NCBI GenBank assembly: GCA_003996215.1 | Contig: QJPP01007218.1 | Location: 124,001-188,000, forward strand | Source of the DNA: Jaltomata sinuosa | Lineage: Eukaryota; Streptophyta; Magnoliopsida; Solanales; Solanaceae | Reading direction: 5' to 3' | Length of the DNA stretch: 64,000 nucleotides | Part shown: in pieces, positions 1 through 11,900 of the stretch | How the letters are laid out: every line of letters begins with the position of its first letter | How positions within the stretch are numbered: position 1 is the first letter of the stretch | Position numbers and translations under genes: made by a program | Notes under the pieces: generated by a model | Told to the model about the DNA's origin: nothing | Seen by the model: only the letters and a program-made list of their open reading frames with translations | The model's database searches: none

Positions 1-364
1 GATTGATTATGCTCAAACAATTTCACCACATGAATATAGAATTGATAGCAATAGTAACTGACTGTTGTGCTATCTAGTTATGCACACATGTATATCAACC
101 TAACCACAGCAAATCAGCAAGAAGTAAAACTTTTAGATAAAGAGCTACTTAACAGTCGAACTAAATATGAATATACCCTTAGGCAGCATCTAATAGAAGA
201 GAATTATTAAGATACCGACTTCTCGGTGAGTCACTTTCCTATAGACTACCTATATACTTGCTTATACGCAACGACAAATGTCAAAGGTTCACATGTATAA
301 TTAAGAAATGGTAACAAAAGTCCAACTTTACAAATTTACCAAGTGTGAGTGAAGAAGTCCATAC

Positions 365-2141
365 TTGCAGCATTCTCAGCATTTACATTCTTGGGGTGTA
401 CAACAAAAGCCTTGGAAACCTTCTTAATATCTTCAACAATGTTATAAAGCTCGAGATTCACCATAGAAAATTGCCCCAGAATATCTTGCCTGACAAAAAG
501 GTTTATTTTTTTTGATAAAGTAATAAATTTCATTAGACAAGGGCAAAAGCTTGCCCGTATACAAGAAGTATACAAAAAGTAGAAAACATTGACAAAAAGA
601 TCCACTAAAGCTAAAGGTTAACATATGTGAGGAATGAGTTAGAAAACCATGCCTGAGTTTATATTCCTCATAAAGATAATCATCAAGTATCAACTGTAAA
701 ATACTTTATCTCAATTCCCAAATTAGCTAAATGGTGTCTATAGAAAAATAAAGTGTGAGGGAGATCAGATATCATGTGAAAACGGCATTATTTATGATGC
801 TGAAGATTCGGATTCCATTTTACAAATAATATGAAAAACAAAAAACAGCAGTATAACAAAATAGCAAAAAGGAAATCGATATCAAATGTGTAAGCCTATC
901 TTCTTATACACCTTTCTACTAACCAATGTGCAAGTATATCTTTTTTTTTATGACCGTGGTGTCCAGGCCAGCTTTCGCGCACCTCGACTAAATCCAGGGA
1001 TACCTGCCACCTCCCACCAGCAACATGTACCAGGTAATTCTGTCCACCAAGGCTAGATCAGATGGGAAGAATCACCTAGTATTTTTTGTCTCCACTGGGA
1101 TTTGAACCTGAGACCTTAGGCCTCATGACTCTTCTAACCTACTTCATTGACCACTAGACCACACCCTTGGGTGCAAGTATATCTTAGGTTGGATATTTTA
1201 TTATAAGGGTGGGCGAATAACATAAAAGTGCTAGAGAGTGAAGGTTTATACTCATTTGTAAAGGGAGATAATGAGAATATTGAGTTCAACTGTGATAATC
1301 CACAATCCACATGCATCAATAAAGAGCTTCTCTTTTCACACAGATCTTTATTACTGCTCGATAAACTTCTGGACAAGGATATGCAGATCCAAGCCCAAAT
1401 TGTATAAGAAGTTGGTGAAGAGACTGCATAACCTCCCAGTAACCAAGATGTGTCCACGGAATTGTCTGAAGATAATTTGTGGTTGAGAATGTGATCTCCT
1501 ATATAGCAATGTTCATCTAACCAAAAGGTAATCTTGCCTGGTGATTCTAGGCTCATGCAAGGATATTAACTGCACTATAGAGGCATCAAAGTTGAACTAG
1601 TATTTTGTATCATGCATTCCCAAACTTGTTATACTTGATTCAGTAAGCTACATCTCCAAACCCACTGCATCACGACATCCTGGCTTAATTTCCAAACTCG
1701 TGCAGGGTTAATTCACTGTGTCATATTTGGAATGTTTGCATTTATTAGTCATCACAATGTAGTCTAGTCTCATTCACCTTCAGCTTTTCTCTAAGTCGCT
1801 CTCTGGTTTGTTCAACAATCATATCTTATCATGTATAGGGAGTATTAGTTAAGGTATCCCTAACTAGGGTAAGCAAGTATCTACTCCAATGAATTTGACA
1901 CATTTAAAATAGAAGAAGAAATTAATTAAAGAGAAGAGAACCATTTAGGTACAGCATTGGTGCGAGCGATGGCGTCGAAGTCTTCGAGGATGCGAGAAAT
2001 AGCCTTGAATAAACTAACGGCTCGAGTTTTAACGGATTCAAGGTTCAGTTGTTGTTGAACAGCCGGGTTCAGACCCTCCACCACCCTCGCCGGCTGTTGC
2101 TGTTGCTGTTGATCTTGACCTCCCACTACTCCTCCTTCCAT
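365..2141 (-). CDS. MED8: Mediator complex subunit 8, first two coding exons (gene continues past left edge)
   Basis: Coding exons are 1942-2141 and 365-489; the rest lies beyond position 1. MED8 belongs to the head module of Mediator, which links transcription factors to RNA polymerase II in the nucleus. The conserved plant MED8 N-terminus is visible: NPAVQQQLNLESVKTRAVSL and SRILEDFDAIARTNAVPKW in exon 1, then QDILGQFSMVNLELYNIVED and KKVSKAFVVHPKNVNAENA in exon 2. The splice joins TG to G and rebuilds the tryptophan of PKW-QDI; the exon 2 donor follows AATGCTGCAA. I chose the ATG at 2141 because its context (GCGGCCATGG) is strong and the in-frame ATGs further upstream lie at or inside a foldback element. 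A short glutamine run precedes the conserved core. Intron 1 (490-1941) carries a SINE and a LINE tail. The family call is from remembered sequence similarity. Confidence 0.88.
501..589 (-). mobile_element. LINE 3'-end relic beside the MED8 intron 1 acceptor
   Basis: Read on the minus strand it has the usual plant L1 tail: a GTATACTTCTTGTATACGGG-type segment, then AATGAAATTTATTACTTTATC and an A-run. It is flanked by a 10-bp direct repeat, TGACAAAAAG, at 491-500 and 590-599, taken as the target site duplication. Only 89 bp were inserted, so it is extremely 5'-truncated. It sits within ten bases of the splice acceptor of MED8 intron 1. Confidence 0.75.
943..1170 (-). mobile_element. Full-length tRNA-derived SINE in MED8 intron 1
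   Basis: On the minus strand it starts CCAAGGGTGTGGTCTAGTGG (box A-like) and has box B GGTTCAAATCC (plus-strand 1098-1108), so a tRNA-derived Pol III head is visible. The body ends in a short A-run at about 943-949. Perfect 15-bp target site duplications (GTGCAAGTATATCTT) lie at 928-942 and 1171-1185, which fix both ends. A truncated relative lies at 25541-25687. The family name within the Solanaceae SINEs cannot be fixed by eye. Confidence 0.88.
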
Positions 2142-2166
2142 GGCCGCCAACACTCTCTCCTTCTCT

Positions 2167-3138
2167 CCTAAATTGTTTGTGTCAAATATACCCATCAAAT
2201 ATTAGAATTAGTTTAAATATATATATTTCACTATATTTTGGGTTCAAATATATGTTTACCATTATATTTTGGGTATAAGTATATACTTTTATGTTGATTT
2301 AACCGTTTTCCCTCCGCCGATTTACTCTTATTTTTTTAAAACGGACATGTGATGAGTTTCAAAATAAAAATAACTCATCACCAAATATAAATATTTACGT
2401 GATTACAAACTTACATATTTAATTCATCTCCAGCTCACTCCTTCGATCCATACAAAAATAATACACATATTTACAATTTATATCCATGTCATTTAAATAT
2501 TTTCTTGACCTCACAGCGAATAAACTTCTTTACAGAAATTTTTTGAAGTTTCGATATATAAGAAAAATCATTTTCTTTCTGCGATTTGTTTCCAGGAGCA
2601 GAGATGGAATGAAACAAGCAATCAAGTCCGCCATCATCTTTTGGTCTAACATCATATGTTAAAACTTATACTTGAAATAATCAGCTAAGCAAAATTATCA
2701 TATATAAATGTAGAAAAAAAAATTATATCTAATAAACAAATTATTAATGTCAACGACAAAATATTCAAAAATAGGTGAAGCAAAGACTTTAAAGAGTTTG
2801 AACTCATGAGAAGCGGATCATTAAAAAAGAGAAGAAAAGAAAATAGAAGACTACAAGATTTTTTTTTAAAGTGGATGAAATTGAGATGGTTTAAATGGGT
2901 GAGTGTAAAAATAAGGGTAAATCAACGTAAAAGTTTGATGGGAGAGGTATATTTAAACCCAAAGCATATCGGGAGAGGTATATTTGGACTGAAAGTATAA
3001 AGATGGGTATATTTGAACTATTTCTAATAGTACGAGGGTATATTTAGATCCAAAGTATAACAAAAAGGATATATTTGAACCCAAAGTATAATGAAGAGTA
3101 TATTTAAACTATTTTTAATAATAAATGGGTATATTGAC
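2167..3138. mobile_element. Foldback element directly upstream of MED8
   Basis: The left arm (about 2181-2300) is the reverse complement of the right arm (about 3004-3138). Both contain the same order of motifs: TATACCCAT, AGTTTAAATATA, TTTGGGTTCAAATATA. The right half repeats the GGTATATTTGAACCCAAAG-type unit several times between 2943 and 3130. There is no coding capacity. CCTTCTCT at 2159-2166 and 3139-3146 may be the target duplication, but the left arm starts some 14 bp inside that boundary. The inner end lies about 25-40 bp from the MED8 start codon. Confidence 0.7.
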
Positions 3139-3309
3139 CCTTCTCTGTTTATAAAATAACTTTCTTTAAATTATATTTTATTATTTTAAAATTATAAATT
3201 TAAATTTTAAATATTTATTGTAAAGGTACGATCAAACACAACTCCAACTTTAAAAATTTGAAATAATTTTCTTTTCATGGCCAAACTCCTTCAAAGCTAT
3301 ATATTTAGT

Positions 3310-4510
3310 GTCTATATGTATTTTATTTCTCCCAATTAAATTTAGTCACTATTTAAATTATTTTAATCCGCTCACACAATTAAACTCGACCCACTAATTA
3401 AAATAAACGCAAAATCAGATTTCAAACTCGTTTGAGCTCAACCCTCTAATAAAAAATGAACTCAAGATCAAATCTCAAACTCAATCAAATTCGACTCAAC
3501 TTACAAGTTCTTGTTGTTATTGTCACTGAGTGTCCATGACTTGGCGTGACAGAGCATAAAGCTATTGTGAATTTTAATTTATGTTATCTGATGACTTTAT
3601 GAGATGGTTAATGGGATTGAATAGATAAATGACGATTGCAATGCTTCTATTGATTGATTTGGAAAATTTGAGAGAATTGGAGAAGATATGAGTCTGTAGT
3701 TGAAATATGTCTCATAGTGATGTAATCATCAAATTTTCATTATGATTTAAAAAATTAAAACATTATCCCTAAATCATCGAAACAGAATCATTAAGTAAAT
3801 GTATCATGGACAATAATAAATATCCTAAATATGTAAAAACGTAGCTGAATGCATCGAATTTAGCTTCACTTCCTGTCCATTTCACTATCAATAACTATCT
3901 TATAACATGCATGTACCCACCGAAAATCAACTCGAATCCCCCATCTCCATTATTGAACCTCACCTCACCTTTTCCACCGTCTGAAATCACGAGAAAAGGA
4001 AACACCATTTATTTTTACCTATGTGAATCGGAAAACTCTAAAGTTCCGTCATTTTTTTCCTCTCAATTCTAAGACAAAAATAGCTAAGCACCATCATTAA
4101 CAAATATTTTTTCTTCATTGACCATAATTTATTTTTTCACGTGAAAATCCATCCATTAAAACATCACCAGGAATATCAAAATGCCCCATAGTCGCTAATT
4201 TCAATAGAAAAATAATAGAAAAAATAACAACAAACTTTTGAATGATGTCTAGTATAAATATGAAAAACTTATTTATTCGAAGTCATGAAAAGAGCTCCAA
4301 TTAAGGTTATTATTTTATCAAGGATGTTGTTCGAGTTCTAGTCAAAGTGCTAGTTTTGGGTGGTGGTCTTACTCTTGATTTAGAAAATGATCATATCTCC
4401 CATGTGAATTTATTTTGGTTAGTGAGTCGATTTAATTATGTGAGCAGGTTAAAATGATTTAAATAGTAATTAAATTTAATTGAGAAAAAATAAAATTTAT
4501 ATAAATGCTA
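3310..4510. repeat. Intergenic foldback-like repeat
   Basis: The 3315-3400 segment (TTTTATTTCTCCCAATTAAA, then TTTAGTCACTATTTAAAT and CTCACACAATTAAACTCGAC) is the approximate reverse complement of 4421-4505. The interior, about 1 kb, has no coding signal and is AT-rich. This suggests a non-autonomous DNA element or foldback. Ends and target duplication were not resolved. Otherwise I see nothing between the MED8 foldback and the RING-CH gene leader near 4.65 kb. Confidence 0.5.
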
Positions 4511-5847
4511 CATAGATAATTTTTTGTGAGAATTTAATGATAGAGGTAAATATGACTTTAAAATTGAATGTTTATTTTTTAAAGCAAATATATTGGGAGC
4601 AGTACACATATGGTCGTATTTATTTATTCAAAACTCAAAAAAGGGGAAAAACAATAATTGGAAAAGTGCCGTCGTTCCAAATCCCAGGCTCGTTTTGGTG
4701 CCGATCTCCTCCGGCCTGCGGCTATCATCAGATTGTTATCGGTTTCGTCAACTTGGGCAATGAAGCATCTCCAGATCAGCACCTACTCCTGAACATCCAT
4801 CAGGTTACTCTTATCCCTCTACATCTTTTTGTTTCTTAGCTTAATACAAACATTCCATTCGATTCATCCATTTTCCCAAATTGTCCAATTGTATCCATCT
4901 GTACAAGGAATTAGCCGCCGAATCATCTGGATAAGTTATTGCCTTGTACTACCTAGCCCTTTCCTTTTCTTATTTAATTAGTTTATACCAATTTCCCTTG
5001 TCATTTCTTACTTTCACACCATTAAATTGGCCTGCTATTAATCTATTTAGAAAGAGTTAATATCATGATGACGAGCTCATGTAATTCACCACTTGAATAC
5101 ACTAGTCACCTGCTACCGCTCACCTGTTATTTTGAGGTATTGAGTGTGCTTACACTGCTCGCATCAGCTTTCCTTCTTTTCCTAGAGCCTTGTACAATAA
5201 ATTCTTAAATTGCCCTCTATGTTATGTACATTCTCACAGAATAAGGTGAAAAATAAATGCATGTTTAATTAATTCCCAAATTGTTTTCTTCCATCATTCA
5301 TATATCTCTTCTTGCAAGTAAAAAATGAATTCCATTGACACAATATAATGTCTGTCACGAGATAGCTATATACAGCTATACAAAGTCATCTCATCATATA
5401 GGGTGGCCTTGCATATAAAGTTTTGATTCTACATAATGAAACACTCGGGTAGTCAAAAAGTTGGAAGAGGAGTAAAATTCTTGCTGAAAATGTATGTGCT
5501 CTTATCAGATGCGGTGTGCCTTTCTGAGAGAGATTTCCTTCATCATCACTGGGATCTTTATGTTAAGCTTCTAAATTAGTAGTCAAAATTCATGCAGCTA
5601 CAGAGGTAATTTTGTATCGTAATGGTTTTGTAATGCTTATCATCGTGACAATGTATATTAACAGAACAGATCATCTCGCAAAAATATAATGCCCTTGAAG
5701 CATTTCCAGCGTTGGTGTTGTACATATTATTCAATCAGCTGTTGTGCCTGAGCAGTCGAACTTAAGCAGTTGCATTTTTAAGTCGGCTTCAAATTCCTGA
5801 TCTTCTCAGTTATTTTACTGGTTGCAGTTTTCCCCGTCTCTACTGAA

Positions 5848-5925
5848 ATGGTCTGTAGGGACAATCGCCCCAGTGATGAGATTTACAGCTTAATTTGGAG
5901 TCAAGATTTCTCGCAATGCGAATAG
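5848..5925 (+). promoter_or_regulatory. uORF overlapping the RING-CH gene start codon
   Basis: An ATG at 5848 opens a 26-codon frame (stop included) ending at 5925, which overlaps the main ATG at 5916 in a different frame. It would be in the mRNA if the leader exon starts after the apparent acceptor TTGCAG at about 5827. An upstream leader exon, roughly 4650-4802 with donor CATCAG/GTTACT, is likely but unproven. An overlapping uORF would be expected to lower translation of the main frame; that is inference. Confidence 0.4.
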
Positions 5926-8900
5926 TGTCAAATGACAACCTGGTAGTGGATAGTTCAGAAACAGAGCCCATCTTATCTCAGATTGCTATTGTTGAGGAAT
6001 CTGAGGACACTTCACCTTCAACTGAAATCACTGAGGATTGTTTGGAGACTGCTGGTGACCTGCCAAGTGTTGGAGTCGACGGTATTCAATCTTTGTCACA
6101 TGCTGAACTGTCCCAGTGTCGCATATGCTTGGACAATGAAGGTGTTGATTATGCACTTAGTTTTGTGTAAACCATTTAGGAAGATAATGATGAAAATTTG
6201 TTTTTTCAGCTACATGATTGTAATTACATATATCCTCAGAATTATTGTTTGTTACTGTACTTACAGCTGGAATTTGGTGATTGATTTTCAGGAGAAGATC
6301 TGATTGCACCCTGCCATTGTAAAGGAACACAAAAGTATGTCCATAGATCATGTCTCGATAACTGGAGATCAACTAAGGTGAATTAACTTATATACATGTT
6401 ATCTACAAATGTTCAGTGTCATGTCCTAGAAGTAACCAGAAAATTAGATTCTGTTGGAGAACTTAAATCTTATTCTCATCAAACTCAGACTGCTGTATAA
6501 TTAGTTTACATCAAAAAGATCACCAAGCAATGAATAGAGCAGTTTACATTGGAAGTCAGAGTATCTGGAAAGCAAATACGAAGTTATCCATTATGAAGAA
6601 CTAGTATGCCATAATACACTTTATGCTCATAGCGTATCCGCGGTTTATACTTAGCTATGTAACCCTTGAACTTAAAAAAGGTACTTTATGCTCGTTAGCC
6701 CTTATACCATTGAAGGAAGTGATAAACAATCTCACAAAGTGTTAATTCCATGTTTGTAAAATCCTTTCAGTCTTACCAGATGCATTAAGAGTATGTTCTT
6801 TTTTTATTTTTATTTTCAGGTGGCTATACTTTATTTCTTTTTTCTTTTATCTTGTCTTATAAATTATTCCCTCTTATTCAGGATCCTCTCCATGTATCTG
6901 TGGAGGTAGTTAGAATTCCAAACTATCCTTTATTGAACTATTGTGAGTCCTTGGGTGAAATTCTGCAAACCATTCAAGAATCAAAATTGACGTGCAACAT
7001 GATTTTATCACGATTGTATCATGATGTGTATTTTTTTAATCAGGTTGCTTACTTGCTTTCTCATAGCAGTAGCTTGGGCTCAATAGTATTAGTAATTGAT
7101 TGACATCTCATTAGTTCATTGAGTTTGGCATTTTTGCATTAACAGCCGTTCTTTGAAGAAAAAGGGATAACATACTTTGAATTTTTCATAAATGGTTATA
7201 CTTTGTAGAAGACATGTTGTCGTCTTCTTGGTTTTGTAATGTTGTTAATGTGTTTGTGGCTCCATTTTCTAGGAGGGATTTGCTTTTGCTCACTGTACCG
7301 AATGCAGGGCAAAGTTCATATTACGGGCAAATGTCCCACCTGATCGCTGGTGGTTGAGATTAAAATTCCAATTCCTTGTGGCAAGAGACCATGCATTCAT
7401 TTTTCTCATTGTCCAGTTGGTATGGACATAATTCCTTTTAGCCAGATCTTTCATTCTGTCTTATGTTCTTACCAATACTGTAGCTAAAAGGTGGTGTATA
7501 TTGGCTATAGTTTATGTGTACAGAAGTTGGATATAGCCGTACTTTTCGTGTATCTCTTCTTGCTTTGTATTTACTTACCACTTGTTTAAAACCTTAATTC
7601 AATAATCCAAAGGTAGATTTGCAATGTCGACAGGATATGTTTCTTCTGTACTGCCATCACTAACTTACTATGCTTGTGATGGTGGTTTTACCGTAATGAA
7701 CAAGAAGACACCGAGGGCCGTCAACAAGAGCCCCCATAAGTTTCTCAAATTAAAAGAGCTCCACACTTAGTGCCAAGCACAAGGTTATCTCAAATGTTTG
7801 CACCCATTTTTTTTTACTTGAAACGGAACTTTGGAAGTGCTAATGACTTAATTAGGGTTGTGAAGCCTAGAGCCAATTCATTGCTATTCTTATTTAAATT
7901 TAGTTACTGAAGATTTCTCAGACTGGACGGTTTCATCAATGAAAAGAAAAGCAGAGGCCCGACATCTACTTTTTCTTTTTTTGATAAAGTAAAATAGTGC
8001 CATGTACAAGCATTTTGTTTAGAATTGATTCTTAGTAATGGTTTTTGGCTAAGGTGTGAGCAAGAGTATCTTCTTTGGGGATCTATCACCATAGCCTTTT
8101 CCTTTAGCTATTACGCTATATCAACGAAATTTCATTTAAAAGGGCCTGGGGATTCATTTCATGGAGAAATAATGAGCACAAGATTCTAAAGATTCTTCAC
8201 CAGCAATCACTCGATTATGCTTCAATCCAAATTAGCTAGGATCAGTTATATGATTTCTTTGTACCATCATACTTGTAAGATTCATTATACTTAGACTATT
8301 TTTTATTTTGGTCATCAACCTACTGCAGTCCTCCTTTTATCCACGCTTGATATTGGATAAGTTTTGCTGCATAGGTGGAGTTTGTTTAATATAAGTAGGC
8401 TTAAAAGGTTGAAGGCCTTGAAATCTTCTTACAGTTTTGTTTTCTGGTTTCTCTCTTCCGTTCAATATTTTTAGCCTCTCCGATGTAGGTAAATGAAACA
8501 TAGCTAAATAGGTAAATACATTGTGTAATACTAGGTCACTTGGCCCGCCAATTCCTATGAAGTTCATTTTTACAAAGCTGTCCTTTTTGTTTAGAAATAT
8601 ACACCCCCTTATTCAGTGGTGAAGCCAGGATTTTCACTAAAGGGATTCAAAATACAAATAAGTAAACACATGAATAAGCCAAGGGGATTCATCATCCACT
8701 ATATTTTTTTTTGAGAAAAGGGTAACTTTGTATTCACACCAAAAATTTCATCATCCAACCAATGATGAATTGGAAACTTACATCCCACAGAGTGGTGGGC
8801 ACACCCCAAAAGGGAATTCTTTACAAGTTTCCTATGAAATCAACTAAATCTATTATCTCCCCTACAATATTTTGCTTACACCAAAATACAAAAGGCCTAT

Positions 8901-11900
8901 ACAATTCATTCTAATCTTCTGTAAGTTAGCCTTTTGTCCTTCAAAACTTCTTGCATTTCTTTCCTTCCAGAGGGTCCACCATATGCAGGCTAGGATGGTT
9001 CTCCACCAGTTTTCACTTCTTCCTCTACTTCCTATCTCTTTCCAACTACACAGCAGTTCCAGTGTTGTTTTAGGCATCACCCAACTAACTCCTAGCATAT
9101 TTAGAAACATATTCCATAGACTTTTTGCTGCCTTACAGTGGAGAAATAAGTGATCATTAACTTCAGCTTCCTGTTCACACATGGTCAATCTTGAACAAAT
9201 CTGCCAGCCTCTCTTCTGCAAAGCCTCATGGGTTAGACATGCTTTCCTACAGACCAACCAGGCAAAGCATGCTACCTTAGGAGGGCTTCTGGTCTTCCAA
9301 ACTAGTTTCCAAGGCCATATGTTAAGCATTGTCTGATTTGTATTGAGCTCCCATTAGCATGATTTTACTGTGAACAAACCCTTGCTATGAAGATTCCACT
9401 TAGGTTTGTCAGGCTCCATAGAGAGTCCTGGGAATGAGTTTATGACTCCCAGTAGACTGGCTACTTCTCCGATCTCCCAGTCATTTAATGCTCTTCTAAA
9501 AAGCAAGTTCCAACCCTGTTGACTCCATACTTGAGAGACCATGGCATTCTTTTGCAAGCTTAGGTTGTACAGGTGAGGGAAAATGCTCCTCAAGTTGTCC
9601 TCACCAATCCACACCTCATTCCAGAAAACAGTTTTCAAGCCATTTCCCACATTGATTGAGATGTTGTTGCTAAATAAAGTCCATAGCCTTCTTATGATTT
9701 TCCAAACACTACACTCAAAAGTGCCCCCAACCTCCTCAGTTGTCCACTGAGTGAGTGAACCATACTTCCCTGCTATATATCTTCTCCACAGAGCCCCTTC
9801 TTCTGAACAATACCTCCAAAGCCATTTCTGAAGAAGGGAGCTATTTTGCTTGCTGAGATTCTTCAGACCCAAACCCCCTTGCTGACTACTAAGGGTTAGC
9901 ACATCCCACTTCACCAAATTGTACCCTCTTTTCTCCTTGTTACCTTGCCAAAAGAAGGATCTTCTCAACTCGTTGATCCTTTTTTCAATGCTTTTCGGAA
10001 TAGGGAATAGGCTCATCATGTATGTGGGAAGTCCATCAAGGACTGACTTGGTGAGAGTTAATCTGCCTCCAAGAGAGAGGTATTGACTCTTCCATCTAGA
10101 TAATTTCTTCTCACTCCTTTCCAAAACACCATTCCAGACTTGTAATTCTTTGTTTTTAGCACCCAGTGGCAGCCCTAGATACTTAGTAGGGAGGGATTCA
10201 ACTTGACAACCCAGAATATCAGCCAGATCTTGCAGATTCTCAACCTGGTTTATAGGATAGATGTGACTCTTCAACCAATTAACATGTAGTCCTGAAATGC
10301 CCTCAAAAATTGTTAAAATGGCCCTTAGGTGTCTTATCTGATTTCCTTCTGCTTCACAAAAGATTAAGGCATCATCTGCGTAAAATAGATGGGAGATTAC
10401 TAGCTCATCCCCTCTCCCTGTCTGAGCACTGAAACCTTTCACCCAATTGTTTGCATTTGCTATCCTGAACATATGATTCAAACCTTCCATGGCTAACAGA
10501 AACAAGAAGGGTGACATAGGTTCCCCTTGTCTGAGACCCCTATGTGATTGGAAGAAACCCTCTGTACTGCCATTTATTATTAGAGAAAACTTTACACTTG
10601 TGATGCACATTTTGATCCAGTTGATCCATCTGTTACCAAATCCCATATCTTTTAGAATCTTAAGTAGGAAGTTCCAATTGACATGATCATAGGCCTTTTC
10701 AATGTCTAACTTACACAGAATCCCTGGTTTTTTCTGTTTTACTCTCGAGTCTACTAATTCATTAGCCAGCAAAGATGCATCCAATATTTGTCTACCTTTC
10801 AGGAAGGCCATCTGATGTCCGTCTACTAATTTTCCATCCACTATATAAAAGATAAGTTTGACCTTGTATGGGGTTTGGACTTCGGATGAACCCCTTTGCA
10901 CCCCCCTAGCTCCGCCCATGTCCTTATACATTTTATTGTTAGAGATAGACTATGCTTTTCCTTTTCAGAGATCTTCCATAAGGTTAGACCTCTTGGTTGC
11001 GCAAAAAGGATCGTGCAATTCTTTCATCTGCATCGTGGACCAGGCATGCACCCCTTCTAGTCTTTCCTATTATTGCGTCAAAGAGTTTCCAAAAAGTTAT
11101 TTATGCCAAGCAGCTTGGAAGTGAATCTGCATTGAGCATAGAATGTACAAAACGTAGGGAGGAAAGCTAAACCTAGGGCCCAATGAGATGCATATAACTC
11201 TTGGAGTTTTTGTCTGTACGATTGCAACTTACTGATCTTGTATAATGATGTAATTGTTTCCAGTAACTTCCTTGCTGATTGTTGAATGAACAATTATCAC
11301 AGATTGTAGCATTCTTAGGAGTACTTGTGTACAAATTCTACGGAGAGGAACTAAGGGAAATGTTTGGCTACCGAGAGCATCCATATGGCTTTTATACAAT
11401 GGCAGGTATTTGCTGACTTGATCCATCAGATTAACTTTCGTTAGAACTTGTGGACCATTTAATGCTATGCTTGTAGCTTTACAAATCTCGTTTTGGTTGC
11501 ATCGTCATTTTGTCAAAAATTATCATAATATATGCAGTTTTGATCATTGACCTCTACAAAAATTCTAGCTGTATAGTCCTTGTTGATGTGAAGATTTATG
11601 TGCCATCAGACAGCTTCTTAGATTCGTCTTAGGTGGTGCTTGGTTTAGAAACCGTTTGGTTGTGGGAGAATTTGTTACGATTTTGGTTTCTTCTTTCTGG
11701 AAAAAGTTGTAAGTGCCTTGATTTATGTTTAGGAGAATAAACTGACTAAACATCTTTAGATACTATTAAATGTATTTTTTGAAAGAATACACTGGGTGCA
11801 AAAACAAGAATTCAATTTTGGCGAATAGGGGTGGAATTACAATGTCCAAAGCCTGAAAGGGGGCGAAAGGAAAAGGTGCTGGCAGCTTTTCAGTTGTTAG

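Noticed and set aside
1134..1556. 140-codon minus-strand frame in MED8 intron 1
   Set aside because: Its end runs into the SINE head (TQGCGLVVNEVG is the translated box A region), and the rest shows no homology.
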